From positions 977,001 to 1,041,000 of the forward strand of contig JAOTOL010001464.1 of NCBI GenBank assembly GCA_034440575.1: DNA of 64,000 nt. The letters are read 5' to 3'. The translations under genes were made by a program, and so were the position numbers. The DNA is from Imbricaverruca yamaguchii. Taxonomy: Eukaryota; Arthropoda; Thecostraca; Neoverrucidae. Under the pieces are notes generated by a model. The model saw nothing but the letters and a program-made list of their open reading frames with translations, was not told the DNA's origin and did no database searches. Below, piece after piece: positions 40,070-51,829 of the stretch (the stretch's first letter is position 1; every line of letters begins with the position of its first letter).

Positions 40070-41990
40070 GTAATATTGAGAAAGTGGAAGAGGTGTTGTG
40101 TTTAATCGTGAGTGTGTGGTAGAATGTGATGTATTGTGGTCGTTGTTGTTTGAGTAGGAGGTAGGAGTGTGTGAGTGCTGTGTGTCCTATGTGTAGTCGT
40201 ATTAGTGTCCGTTCTCTAAGTCTGGTGTTTTGGTAGATGGTGTGCCAGTATTCGTGTTTGGGGTGTATTTCGTGAAGCTGTGTTATTGCTGTATCTCATG
40301 TTTGTTGCAAGTGTTTGTTGATGGCCTGTCGTATTGTGGGGTAGTAGTCACATTGTGAGTAGGGACATTGTGTGGTTTGTTGTAGTGTTGTGGCTATGTT
40401 TGCTTCCGTGGCTGCGTGTTCGTTGCCATGTATGTTTGTGTGACTTTGGATCCAGAGAAGTATTGGACGTTATTGTAGTATTAGTTGTTTGTGGATGTGT
40501 AGTATTTTAGGTATGAGAGGGTGTCTGTATTTGGTGTAGGGTGCTATGCTCTGCAGTGCTGATTTTGCGTCTGTGGCTATGATGTTGTGTTCAATTTTGG
40601 TGTTGTAGATGGCGCAGTTTGCAAAGAACATTGCGAATAATTCAGCTGTGTATGTGGATGATGTGTCGTGCCGACGGGCACGTAGGATGACCCGCGGCGG
40701 TGCTGCGTTGGGGCACAGCACCGCCGCTGTGCCCGTCTGCTGTGTATGTGATTTGGAGCCGTCTGTATATATGATGTTGTAGTTGGTATATTGTGCTGTG
40801 AATTGTAAGAATAGTTGTATGTCTGCGTGTGTGTATGTGTTTTTCGGTCTGTCAATAAGGAAGTGTATGTTGGGTGTAGATTGTTCCCCCATGCGATGGG
40901 TTGTGGGAGTGGTGTTGTTGTGGGGAGTGTTATGTCTAGAGTGTCTGCGTGTCATTGTATGTGGCGGCCTATTGTAGTCTTTAGTGATGTTGATCTAATG
41001 AGTTGGTGTATGCATGTTGTGCGGAGTTTTAGTGCCTGGGTGCGGCGGTGTTGTTTCGTGAGTTGTGTCTTGTAGTGGTACCTAAGTAGTGCTTCTGTGC
41101 GTCTGTGCTGTAGTTCTGGTATGTGATTGTATGTGTGAAGAGCAAGAGAAGGTGAGGTGATGTAGGCTCCTGTGACTATTGGTAAACATTGACGTTGAGG
41201 AGAATCTATAATTTTGAGGTTTGATTTAGCTGCGAATTCGAAGAGTGGGGACCCTTTTTCCAAAATTGGCCGAATGAGTGAGTTGCAAAGAGTTAGAACC
41301 GTGTTTCGGTCGGATCTCCAGAGTGTGCCAGAAAGTACTCGTTATATGTTTATTCTTTTTCAGACGCGTTTTTGTATGTTTAGGAGGTGTGGCAGAAAAG
41401 ATAGTCGTGGGTCTAATGTGATACCTATAAATGTGTTGTGGTGAAGAAGGAAATTGGTGAGTTGTCTATTTCTAGAGGTTGTAGGTTTGTGTCTCTGTTG
41501 TAACCAAAAATTATGCATTTGGATTTGAGTGGTGCGATGTGAAGGTTTAGTGTGGCAAGTGTGCTGTGGAGTTCTGTTAGTGCGTGTTGTAACACTGTTA
41601 GTGCGTGTGTTGGTGCTTCGGTAGATGTCCATAGTACTATATCGTCGGCGCAGATTGCAATTTTGGTCGAAAAGTTGTAGGTGATGACTGAATTCAGGGC
41701 TAAAATGAAGAGTATGGGACTGAGAACAGAGCGTTGCATTAATCCGGTTGTGGGGAATTTGGTGTCTGAAGTGTGGGGCCCAATTTTGACTTGAAGAGAT
41801 ATGCTGAGTAGATAGAAATGTAGAACACAGGCGGACCTGTGCACTTCGTTGTTTGGCTTCAATGCACCGACGAATCCCTGGATAGGTAATTTTTCAGCAG
41901 ACGATTCGAGATGCAATAAAATTTGTGGCATGTGGTTGGGAGAATGATGGTCATGGGCTCCTAGTGGCAGGAGGTGCAATTGCATGACAG
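40070..41990 (-). mobile_element. LINE fragment with G-poor coding strand: RT, RNase H, Cys/His end
   Basis: Minus strand. RT at 41985-41425 has TGLMQRSVLSPILFILALNS (usual GVPQGS altered) and IAICADDIVLWTS with the ADD pair kept, then GITLDPRLSFLPHLLNIQK. The connection follows at 41263-40952. RNase H at 40840-40330 has YTDGSKSHTQQTGTAAVL, YTAELFAMFFA, IIATDAKSALQSI and WIQSHTNIHGNEHAATEAN. The terminal domain near 40140-40200 has RLHIGHTALTHSYLL. The upstream EN part is absent and frames are broken. The coding strand is rich in A and C and poor in G. Confidence 0.82.
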
Positions 41991-42024
41991 TCTCTCCCAG
42001 TGTCCTTTCCCTTTATTGTCGGTT

Positions 42025-42120
42025 GTTAGGTTAGATTGTGGTATGATAGTATGATATGATAGGTTAGGGTAGGTTAGGGTACCTTAGGATAGGTTACGAT
42101 AGGTTAGCACAGGTTAGGCT
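42025..42120. repeat. Degenerate TTAGG-like run
   Basis: Repeated (A)GGTTAGG / GGTTAGGGTA / GATAGGTTA over about 95 bp. It resembles the arthropod telomere repeat TTAGG but is imperfect, so it is at best an interstitial remnant or a simple-sequence tail. Confidence 0.6.
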
Positions 42121-42459
42121 GGAATAAGCTTGGTAAGGTTAACTGCACCGTTGTTGTGCGTAGTGAACACCAAACTGGGCCTTTCTTGCACAATCGTTTT
42201 CTCTGAGCTGAGTTTTCGGCCGTATTCCATTCGACGCTATTCCAGTTCCTCCTCCCATTCCAGGGTCCTTTAGTTTAGTACGCTTCTTTTACGACCTTCT
42301 TTTACGACCATTGGACATTAGGTATGGGCACCTTAGCTGGGGTGCCGAGGCAGCGGAGCCCATATCGCTCCGCTGGCCTCAGAGCCTCCTTGTACGTGCT
42401 TCTGGCCTCGGATGCGACAAAATCCAGCCACTGCACAGTCAACACTTGTCTGTCACACA

Positions 42460-44568
42460 GAGCAGACAGAGCAGACTTTGACGGCATGAGAGCGGCTTTA
42501 AATGCCATCAGATGGGAAGAAGAATTCCCCAATTTAAATGCCTGTGAAATGTGGGAAAAGTTCAAATCTTACTTGAAGGAAATTCAGATTAGACATGTCC
42601 CCCAAAAGCAAAGACGCAAAAGAAGGGTAGGAAAGCCAGCATGGCTTACACCAGACTTGATAAAAGCAATTAAGGCTAAGAAAACTGCATTTAGAGTTTT
42701 TAAAGAAGCCTCAAATGTCGTTAATCTAAAGGCGTATCGAAAAGCTAGAGACACTGTGAAGCAAAAAAACCAGAGCAGCAAAGCGAGCAAAAGAACTGGA
42801 TTTAGCTAGAAACTGTAATGGGGACAATACAAAGTTCTTTAGTTTCTACAAGCTGAGTAAAGTTTCTAGCACAATTGGTCCACTGGAAGTAAACGGGACT
42901 ACATTGGGTGAGGATAGTGAGATGGTTGAGGAGCTGAGCAAGCAGTTCAAATCAGTGTTTACATTGGAAGATATGACCAATCTGCCGACCGTACACCATA
43001 GTTCAGTGACATGGGATCTGACAAATGATGTTGATTTCATTGATAGTGATGTTGTTTACAATCATATTAGGAAAATAAAGCCAAACAAGGCAGCAGGACC
43101 TGATGAAATTTATGCTAGGGTGTTGCGGGAAACTGAAAAGGAACTGGCATTTCCACTTAGTATAATATTTTGTAGATCAGTTTCACAAAATGAAATTCCA
43201 ACCGATTGGAAAAGGGCAAATGTAGTTCCTATTTTCAAGAAAGGAGAAAGAGGGAAAGTTGAAAACTATAGGCCAATAAGTCTCACATCCCTAGTCTGCA
43301 AGGTACTCGAATCAATTATCAAGGATAGAATAGTTAGTTATCTGGAAGGTAGCAGATTGATTCAAGATACTCAACATGGGTTTAGAAAAGGACGATCGTG
43401 TCTCACAAACCTCTTGGACTTTTTTAACTTCGCCACAGAACAATTTGATCAGGGAAATCAGGTTGATGTAGCATATCTTGACTTTAGTAAGGCCTTTGAC
43501 AAGGTACCCCATAAACGGTTAATGATACAGCTTCAGTCCCATGGTATTGCAGGTAGCATCTTACAATGGATAGAGTTGTGGCTTTCAGATAGACAGCAAA
43601 GAGTGATGCTAAATGGTACAAAGTCATCATGGCAAAATGTTCTTAGTGGAGTCCCCCAGAGGTCAGTACTAGGGCCATTACTGTTCATTATATTTGTAAA
43701 TAACATTGAACGTGGCCTAAGCAGTAAAGTTTTGAAATTTGCGGATGATTTGAAGGTCTTTAGGGCAATAACAGGTAAGGATGAGCATATCTCGCTGCAA
43801 AAAGACTTAGACGAACTTGTGAAGTGGTCCGAAGAATGGCAAATGAAATTTAATTTTGATAAGTGCAAACTCATGCATGTAGGTAAGCAGCATATGAAGG
43901 CTCCATACTTGATGGGTGGCCAAGTGCTATCAGTGACTCAACAGGAGAAGGATTTAGGTGTTATTCTAAACACAAAACTGGGGGCATCAGAACGGACCAA
44001 GGAAGCCAGGAAGAAGGCACTGAGAATGCTCGGGGCAATAAATAGGAATGTATCATACAGAAGTGAGGAAGTGATCAGGAAGCTTTACTGTGCATACGTC
44101 AGGCCACATTTTGAATACGGCATCCAAGCTTGGTCTCCTAGCTATGAAAAAGATTGTTGGCTTTTAGAGAGAGTACAAAAGAGGGCTACAAAAATGGTTA
44201 ATGGCATAAGCAACCTGGCATATGAGGAAAGATTGAAGAAATTTAATATGTTTTCACTTAGATATAGAAGGCTGAGAGGAGATCTCATCGAGGTCTTTAA
44301 ATTTGTCCATGGTCTGGAGAGGGGATACCTTGGGGAAATGTTTGAATTTAACAGAAATGATGCAATTAGAGGTCATGAATTCAAAATTAAAGTCAACCAC
44401 AGCAGAACAAGGTTAAGGCAAACTTTTTTCACCAACAGAGTAGTGGAACACTGGAACCAGCTGCCAGAAAACATCGTCAGTAGCAGCACATTGAACATCT
44501 TTAAAAACAGCATAGATAATCATTATAAGAATAGAGGGCTTGCTTTTCAGTATTACAGGGAGGGCTGA
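42460..44568 (+). pseudogene. CR1-type ORF2: linker and reverse transcriptase
   Basis: The linker is in the first frame (RWEEEFPNLNACEMWEKFKS, KPAWLTPDLIKAIKAKKTAF). A one-base shift in an A7 run (42762-42768) leads to a frame open from about 42760 to the TGA at 44566-44568. RT motifs in order: IRKIKPNKAAGPDEIYARVL, NYRPISLTSLVCKVLESII, VAYLDFSKAFDKVPHKRL, SGVPQRSVLGPLLFI (usual Q-G changed to Q-R), FADDLKVF with both catalytic Asp. The C-terminal part has YVRPHFEYGIQAWSPSYEK and HWNQLPENIV. Apart from the missing N-terminus and the single shift it looks young. Confidence 0.9.
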
Positions 44569-44667
44569 TTGACAGATTTGGTGGGCAACTGGTTGAGTGT
44601 ACAGAGTGCAACCAAGAAGGGCCCTTGGGGCTCATAGTTGCACTAATCTTTTATGTCTTTATGTCTT
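42460..44667 (+). mobile_element. CR1-type LINE, 5'-truncated, nearly intact RT
   Basis: The endonuclease-RT linker is followed by a complete RT-containing reading frame and a short 3' UTR. It ends in two copies of TTATGTCT (44650-44667), the short terminal repeat style typical of CR1/L2 elements. The upstream endonuclease and ORF1 are missing. No target-site duplication was identified. Confidence 0.87.
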
Positions 44668-44669
44668 CA

Positions 44670-45000
44670 CATAATTAACATTGAGCCTACCGTCACGTCC
44701 TGCAAATGTGTGAATGCTCTAGTGCATTCTCCAGCGATACTTTTATGACCGAAAAGTGGCAGGTTTTGCGTATCTATGGAGAGCCTTCGTTTATCGGCCT
44801 GCCTCTCTTGTTAACGCCAAAATCAGGACTACAGCAGCGCCACCTACATCTGACTTGACTCGTGTTCGGTCTATCCAGAGGGCGCACGCGCTGAGTGTGT
44901 ACTGCCAAGGTTCCCATTAGCATGGTGTCGCTAATCGAGATGTGAAATCTGCTGTCTGCATCGCCACCAAGGAACATATCACCCATAAGATCAGTTTCTG
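44670..45000. other. No gene seen
   Basis: Flank of the CR1 copy; no recognisable feature. Confidence 0.5.
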
Positions 45001-45003
45001 ATC

Positions 45004-45170
45004 CTATGGTAATGTGGCGTATCTTGGTATTTCGATATGTTGGAGTGTGTCCTGATAACGCGGTGTATATTGGTATTTTGATATGTTGGAGTGTGTTCTG
45101 ATACTTCGGTGTATGTTGGTATTTTGTGATGATGACGTATGCCCTGATACTGCGGCGTATGATGCGCCAA
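45004..45170. repeat. 52-bp tandem repeat, three copies
   Basis: Diverged copies of GTGTATATTGGTATTTTGAT, GTTGGAGTGTGTCCTGATA. Short and imperfect. Confidence 0.75.
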
Positions 45171-45209
45171 GCGGATCCTGCACATTGTGTTCCGATAATG
45201 AACTCGGGT

Positions 45210-45295
45210 CCTTCAACAATGCCAGCGGTGAACGGTGACGTCATGAATAAATACTTTGCTCACGTCGGGCTGAGGGTCGCTGGTGAAAATATCGG
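45210..45295 (+). pseudogene. Possible LINE linker scrap
   Basis: The translated stretch NGDVMNKYFAHVGLRVAGE resembles the N-(E/K)YF-x-NVG segment before the RT of many LINEs. There is no supporting neighbour sequence, so this is a weak call. Confidence 0.3.
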
Positions 45296-45299
45296 CCTC

Positions 45300-46230
45300 G
45301 ACAATCGTCGTCGATTTGGGTCTTGTGTCACTCATTATAATTCCTGTCTTGAGTCATCTGTTTTTGAAATTGTCATCCTCAACAGTTCATCACATATTTC
45401 TAGGCATTTCACCATTTCACGAAATTGACGACTGAACTTTCCAGGTGACCTATGTCAGACTAAGTCTTCAGTTTACATATCATCAATACTGAAGCACGAG
45501 ATCACATTTATGCTACGACCAGGACCCGCAAATTTTGGTGAAGACGAATGACTGACTGGATCCCGACAATCTCCTGCTTAACCTAACTTGGAAGGTCAAC
45601 GAAAAGAAACAGAAAATGCAACGCTGATGTCTTAACGATGTAGCTACATGCTGCTTATCTCCGTCTTGTTCACGGGAAACGTCATTGGAGAGGCGAGTAA
45701 CTTAACCCCCACCGAACTATAAGGGTATACAATTATCCAACAATGCGTGGGTTAAGTTTTCTTCAGGGCCATTGGATTGGCATTGGTGCACGTTGCGCGA
45801 GGATGTGGCTTTCAGTGGCTCTTCGTTGTCTGGAAACTAGCCAATGTACAGCATGAACACACATCTCGCGCATTTTTTTGCTCACCAAATATTACTACGA
45901 TTTATTGCTGGGATTGCGTTGTGAAAGAGCACCCCATGCCAATTTGAGATTGTTGTGAAGCCCTTGGTCCCATTGCCCGATCTATGAATTTCCATTCAAT
46001 TGGAGTGTTTTTCCGAGTGTTTAGTGTGCCGTCCTTGAACCGACACGGTGTCTCGTCCCCGATCTGACCGGGTCAGCCGCCAACTGACCCATCTAGCCGG
46101 GGGCTATGTGAACTCGTGAAGCGACTAGAACTTTGCAGGAACAGAAGAAACCAATGCAGGTCGGCGCTCTAACAAACTGAGTTGTTGGGGCGGCAGGTGA
46201 TTCAAGTGATTCCTCAAATTATCAGCCCGC
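45300..46230. other. No gene seen
   Basis: Single-copy-looking sequence without recognisable domain or repeat. Confidence 0.5.
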
Positions 46231-46243
46231 TTCTGTCGTACCG

Positions 46244-46410
46244 GTTGGGGACGAGTACCCTAGGGGTAAGGTGCCCGTCTTACGATCGAAAGGTTGTGGG
46301 CTCGAGTCTCACCTGTCGCTGCTCTTCGCCCGCGGACAATCGGCGTGAGAAATTGACAACGATGCATGGCTCAACGGTCGATGTGTCGTGAAACAAATAG
46401 CCAACCAACT
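46244..46410 (+). mobile_element. tRNA-headed SINE
   Basis: It starts GTTGGGGACGAGTACCCTAG and has the A-box region CTAGGGGTAAGGTGCCCG. The B box is GGTTGTGGGCTCGAGTCTCA, the central block CGCGGACAATCGGCGTGAGA, and the tail CTCAACGGTCGATGTGTCGT then AAATAGCCAACCAACT. It is the same family as 23131-23291. A probable 9-bp duplication (GTCGTACCG at 46235-46243, GGCGTACCG at 46411-46419) flanks it with one mismatch. Confidence 0.85.
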
Positions 46411-46419
46411 GGCGTACCG

Positions 46420-48590
46420 ATCATTGCAAAAAGCGCACAAAAGGTCACACAAACCCAACTTAAACATTAGCTGTCCATCAACCACTTTCCTCCCCAATTT
46501 GGCACGGTTTTTGCCCCACACCCAGAAACAGTTTTAATACATTTTGCCCCATCTGAGACCGGAGGTGCTTCTCGGAGGCCATGGCAAGTCCAACAGTTAT
46601 CTGCGGATAACCACACATTTCAGAGGACCATGTACGATCTCGACCTCTCCAGTCTTTGATATCATTGCCACAAGATTAATCACTTTTCTCCAAACGTCCT
46701 ACAATACTCAGCTGGGAATTATACGTACTCTCATCGAGCCAAATGTTCTCTCGCGAGAAAACTGGGATACGAACGAGACATGGACTCGCGAATTGTGACT
46801 CACATGAGAATTCATGATGACATCAGAAAAATCGTAGGGTGCTCTTTCGATAATTATCCTTGTCTCCGCCTCCCGCATTCCTCTCGCAGAAGAACCACGC
46901 AATATCGTCGGAAGGCACGGACAGACCATATGTAAGCTCTATCTAATATTTACGCCAGCAGATGTCAGGCACGTCGCAATGGCTGCCCAACACAGGCACA
47001 TTAGGTGCAGAGGTATAGGCCCGACACTGGTAAATACAAACGAAACCAAACAACTTCTCTCGCTGGCGAGGTATGCAGTATGCCTGAATTTTATCTGCGG
47101 AGAATCTCACAATATCCCCCCAACAAAGACCACCCACGAAGAAACAAACAGCATTGCTTCACGTCTGCTGGCCAGCGGGTCGGGGGATCCCCACGGCGCT
47201 GGCTGAGCCCCATCCAGGTAAAGGAAGGCGAGGAGAGGACTCCCGCCGGATCTTCTCCGGCCACCATCTAACCCTTTGTAAGAGGGACATGACATTCAGA
47301 ACTTTCTCCTGTCTTTCTTTGTATATTTGCACCGAAATTTTAGCTACATAACTATATCAGAGACGGTTTCAGTACCGAACATTTAGACGTACTTCCTCGA
47401 CTACTTGCACTACTTTTTGGCAAAAACTCAAAAACAGCACTCGCACCTCAGTATTTTCGTTGTTTGCTCTTCAGTCAACCATAAGTTGGAATTCAACAGC
47501 TTATACAACTTTCCGTATTTAAATATTAATTTTAAATGTAATCACGTTACAGGCGAAACCTGAGGGGAGGAAGAATGGCCAACAAGTGACCGGCTGACCA
47601 AGGCGGTACTAATCACGGATCCTGGGACAGCTGGTTATATTGTTGGTTAGTATTGGTTGTTATTTATTGGTTTTATTCCATGATGCACTTCGCACATCCT
47701 GCGATGTTTGAATGTCAATAAACCAATTTGTACATGATACCATGGGCACATACATGGATGATGAATTTGTAGGATATTCTAAAAAGCTCTGCGCATTTGA
47801 ATATGCAAACTGGGCCGTCACAAGAACATATCCATACGGGTTCTATTGTTTATTGGTTGGTTTACGACACACTTTTTGCACATTTACGGCTAATGGGGCC
47901 GCCCCCCCTGTTTTCCCGGGGGGGGGGGGGGGGGGGGGGAAATGATGGGGGGGGGAAAAGAAGAGGGGGGGGGGGGGCACTCACCGCCAAAGTCAGAAAC
48001 GTAATCATGGAATGTTCCCTTAATGGCGTATCTAGATTTTCAAACGAGCAATATCCGCGATGGTCTTTGCATTAAGGTCCCTCACGATCTCGCTAGCATA
48101 ACTTCATGACAATGTACCTGGACAACACAGCACGGTAGGCATTGCTATTTATAAGAATAGCAAAATAGTAGGTATTTGTGACACCGACTGCGAAGAACGG
48201 CCGACAACAAATATAAAATGACTCTTAGACTCCCAGCTACTCCATTGAATGTTTTATCTGTGCATATACGAACATCAAATGGTACTTTAGACTACGAACG
48301 ATGCAAATACCTACGCACAACTTGACCCGTGCAAAATCCAAACACAGCCTCAAATAATCCGTATCCATTTACACCAATTTTCAGTCTCCTGACTTTCCCA
48401 TTTGGAAAGTTGTATAACTTGATATCCTTTTTAAAAAATGTAGACTACATCAGGATAATTCGCTTCAGTTATTCCAGTTTGAAATCGGGTGAATAGATTC
48501 CGAGATGTCAAGGGGACAGAATTCGCCCCTTACAGATTTAGATAAAAAGTTCTACTGTAATAGTGTTATCTGCAAATATAAAAGCAAGAC
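46420..48590. other. No gene; possible SINE tails and G-runs
   Basis: Two tail-like pieces are seen: at about 47640-47690 (TTGGTTGTTATTTATTGG then a short hairpin) and 47846-47866 (TTATTGGTTGGTTTACGACA), both reading as retroposon 3' ends on the minus strand without a body. Long G-runs lie at 47920-47977. The rest is unassigned. Confidence 0.45.
47920..47977 (+). repeat. Poly-G tracts
   Basis: Runs of about 21, 9 and 13 G separated by a few bases, preceded by a C-run. They could form G-quadruplexes. Such runs are also frequent sites of assembly or sequencing error, so their length should not be trusted. Confidence 0.85.
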
Positions 48591-48821
48591 ATGGTGAGAT
48601 TTTTATTGCGCCAAAATTTACTGAGGCGCCAAGCGATTCAAAGAAGGAATCGAAGGAAAAAAATTGAAGAAAGGCTAGAGGCCCGTCAGCTCTTCAAACA
48701 GGATGCTATCATGAAAAAGATGTTTCGGAAATATCCTGCTATCCAATCCGAAGGGAGGACCACCTTTTTCACCCCCACCCCACCCCAATTGTGGGAATGC
48801 CTAAGAGTCGTTGGTATATAG
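48591..48821 (+). CDS. Short basic ORF, unknown
   Basis: The ATG-initiated frame starts MVRFLLRQNLLRRQAIQRRN and is rich in Arg, Lys, Glu and Gln up to MFRKYPAIQ. It would form a basic helix. The end runs into the Gypsy 3' fragment, so the natural C-terminus is probably lost. No family recognised; it may be the N-terminus of a broken transposon protein or chance. Confidence 0.2.
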   Translation: MVRFLLRQNLLRRQAIQRRNRRKKIEERLEARQLFKQDAIMKKMFRKYPAIQSEGRTTFFTPTPPQLWECLRVVGI

Positions 48822-49078
48822 TTTGGAATCTGACCGTGGCCTTTGAGGAGATGTGTTGTGCTTGTGTCGCATGTGTGGAGCGTGGGCCATGGTTTATGGT
48901 TATGGCACCACGGACGCGCGATTCACTACCGACTGTTCGCCCCGGCAGAGCCAGTCGCGCCATGGCAAGGCCAGAGGTGCTCGTAACAGCGTGCATAGTC
49001 AAGCCGTGTACAGTCAATATAGAGACCGTGATCTATCAGTGCATTGCTAACAGTGAGGACTGAGCGTGCACCACCACA
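48796..49078 (+). mobile_element. Gypsy 3' end: 3' UTR scrap plus LTR
   Basis: 48854-49078 is a 225-bp diverged copy of the 223-bp LTR at 31065/36200 (starts TGTTGTGCTTGTGTCGCATG, ends CACCACCACA). The upstream 48796-48853 matches the internal 3' UTR next to the 3' LTR (36144-36199), including a decayed purine tract. So this is a truncated element rather than a true solo LTR. No 5-bp duplication is visible. Confidence 0.88.
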
Positions 49079-49257
49079 CATTGGACCCGTACCTGATCGG
49101 CGACCAATTTCCCAGAATTGCATCTCGTCGGCGACCAACGAAAGGTTTTTTCTTAGCTCTGTCAAGCCGACATGGCGTAAGCTGATTATTTCTGTTACCA
49201 AGCGGTCCTCAAGGAACGTATGAAATTTTAGCGCGCAAAACGTGGCGCTCTCCGGCA

Positions 49258-49610
49258 CGCCCTTTTCTGAGGACTGCGACAAACCCGTAATTTTTCCGAG
49301 GACCGCGACAAACCCGTCATTTTCCGAGGACCCCGACAAACCCGTCATTTTTCCGAGGACCGCGACAAACCCGTCATTTTCCGAGGACCGCGACAAACCC
49401 GTAATTTTTCCGAGGACTGCGACAAACCCGTCATTTTCCGAGGACCGCGACAAACCCGTCATTTTTCCGAGGACCCCGACAAACCCGTCATTTTCCGAGG
49501 ACCCCGATAAACCCGTCATTTTCCGAGGACCGCGACAAACCCGTCATTTTTCCGAGGACCGCGATAAACCCGTCATTTTTCCGATGACCGCGACAAACCC
49601 GTCATGTATT
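49258..49610. repeat. 28-29 bp satellite array
   Basis: About 12-13 copies of CGAGGACCGCGACAAACCCG followed by TCATTTT(T)CC. The one-base length variation of the T-run makes the period 28 or 29. Confidence 0.93.
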
Positions 49611-49619
49611 TGCCGATGG

Positions 49620-50150
49620 CCAGGTGACTGTATGGCGGGTAGTAGGATATGTTCAGCTGTCACCAAACTGGCACTATGAGGTCAGAAGACTCCCTAGTCT
49701 TTTGATTGCCTCTCCTCAGCCTAGCAGCCCTGATATGTATCAATATCGTATCACCACCTCGTGTAATACACAATGTCTAGTAAAAGTATTGGCATGACTC
49801 TCGCTGAGCTTCCAGGGCCCGCTTAGTTCCATCGGCGATGTCAGCTGAATTCGAATTAAGAACATAAAACCTTTTAGATGCATGCACGCTTCGTCGAAAA
49901 CACCGCCCAAGGTCAATTGAGATTAATGACTCCGTTTGATGTTGTGAAGTTCGCCTCCGGGGAATGAAAACAGACCAAAAACACATTAAGGCATGAACGG
50001 CGGCCCATCCGAATACATTGACTGGTGTCACGCGGGCAAAACAAAAAGCCACATTGCCACGCAAATGTGGCAAGCACGACTCAGACACGATATCATAGCT
50101 TCGCGGCCTGGCAGATCTGCTCCACACAACCCAGAGACTCTCGTTCGAAG
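49620..50150. other. No gene seen
   Basis: No domain, repeat or RNA gene recognised. Confidence 0.5.
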
Positions 50151-50154
50151 GATG

Positions 50155-50285
50155 CTCGATCAGAGACTCGATCAGAGACTCGATCAGCCGTGTCGAACGA
50201 CTCCGACAGCTGGGTTGGTAAGAGCACAGCAGCAGTCTCCCTGGTCGGTACGAGCGCAGCAGCAGTCTCCCTGGTTGGTAAGACT
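50155..50285. repeat. Two short tandem repeats
   Basis: GATCAGAGACTC repeats three times at about 50158-50190. AGCAGCAGTCTCCCTGGT(C/T)GG repeats twice at about 50226-50280. Confidence 0.8.
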
Positions 50286-50984
50286 GTGTACGAGTCGCCT
50301 CACGCCCCCGCCAGCTGCCAGGCTGGCAGTGTCAGCCGGAAGCGGCTCCGACAATACCCGGGCGCGGCCCAGGGTGGCCGTGTCGGCGCGTTGGCGGCAC
50401 GCTAAATACCCGAATAAATAGTGCCAATGATATGGTCTTCTCAGAGCGGCTTGTAGGGACATGGCTCGCGTCGTATCAAGCTCTGCTAGTAGACCTAGTA
50501 GTATACTGGTCGACTTAGCTAGTAGTCTAGTAGACCTATAGCCACCCACGCAACTATTGCGAATGCTTGGTGGCAACAAAATATCAGCATGCTGTCGAGC
50601 TCCGACCTCAGCCGGTAGTGAGAAACCCGCCTGGCTCGCGTACCATCATACCCACCCACGCGGATTGGATAAATGCTTCCCTGTGGGATTTAATTTGTCC
50701 TACATATCAACTTCTAACGACTGGGATCTATTGCGATATGCTTTGACGGCCAGCACACTTATGGCTTCTTCCTCAATTAAATGTGACGAGATAATACACC
50801 CATGTCTGACTCCATTATGCCATTTACTCAGCGACGAAACGCCTTTCCTCCTTCCGGTGATAATTTTCTTATCCAAAGCGATCCGATTCAATGCATCAGC
50901 AATTTCGTGCCCTTTCATCACTCGCTGCCTTCCCGGAGGGAGGCTCGTAGAAAAGGTCGCGCGCGCCGCACCCAAGAGCGACAC

Positions 50985-51245
50985 CAGGAGGAACAGGAAG
51001 CCGAATAAGTCCAAGAGATAAGAAGAAGAGAAGAGCAAGAGGACAATAAGAGCAAGAAGACAAGAAGAGCAAAAAGACAACAAGGGGAAGAAGACAAGAA
51101 GAGCAAGAAGATAGGAAGAGGAAGAAGACAAGGAGAGCAAGAAGGGAAGAAAAGCAAGAGGACAAGAAGAGCAAGACGACAAGAAGAGTAAGAAGCAAGA
51201 AGACAAAAAGAAAGAAGCGAAGCACGAAGACAGCAAGCAACAAAA
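50985..51245. repeat. Purine-rich microsatellite
   Basis: About 260 bp of AAGAAGAGCAAGAAGACAAG-type repeats, nearly all purine on the plus strand. Such tracts can adopt triplex forms; on the minus strand they give spurious Ser/Leu/Phe-rich frames. Confidence 0.9.
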
Positions 51246-51639
51246 GCTTGACGGCTCCCTCGACGAGCACCCTGGCGGCTCGGGAAGGAAGTCCACCCGC
51301 ATCAAACCCCCAGCTTCTCTAGATGTCTTCCAGCTAACCTTTACTCCCTGGAGGAAGCCTAACGGTAACGAGCCCACTGCTCTGGGCCATTGCGATCGGG
51401 GCAGGGACCAAACTCGAAAGCTGGGATCAGGGTACAACGAATCCGGTAGAGTTCGTTACGAGAGTCACCTTGCCGACGGGGCGGGCCAGACCGTAACACT
51501 ATGACACCCACACCGTTGCCTAATGCTCACTTTGCACAAGGTGCCTACCCAGTAGAGGCCCGCACCGAACTACAGCACACCATCACAAGGAGTTCCTTTA
51601 CTCTTACACAAACGCTACGCCACATCCTGACTACACCAG

Positions 51640-51735
51640 TATGACACCACACTCCACCACACACTCACACTCCACACTCCACACCACACTCCACCACACA
51701 CTCACACTCCACACTCCACACCACACTCCACCATT
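51640..51735. repeat. 39-bp duplication, A/C-rich
   Basis: ACTCCACCACACACTCACAC then TCCACACTCCACACCACACT occurs twice and part of a third time. Confidence 0.8.
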
Positions 51736-51829
51736 CGGCACATCACCCACATCATCGGACACTCACAGAACAACGCCGATACACGAACACTACTCGCCAA
51801 AAACCATTCAACATCCGGCGCGGTTCGTT

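Noticed and set aside
48854..49078. Solo LTR
   Set aside because: The internal 3' UTR is still attached upstream (48796-48853) and no TSD is visible, so it is a truncated element.
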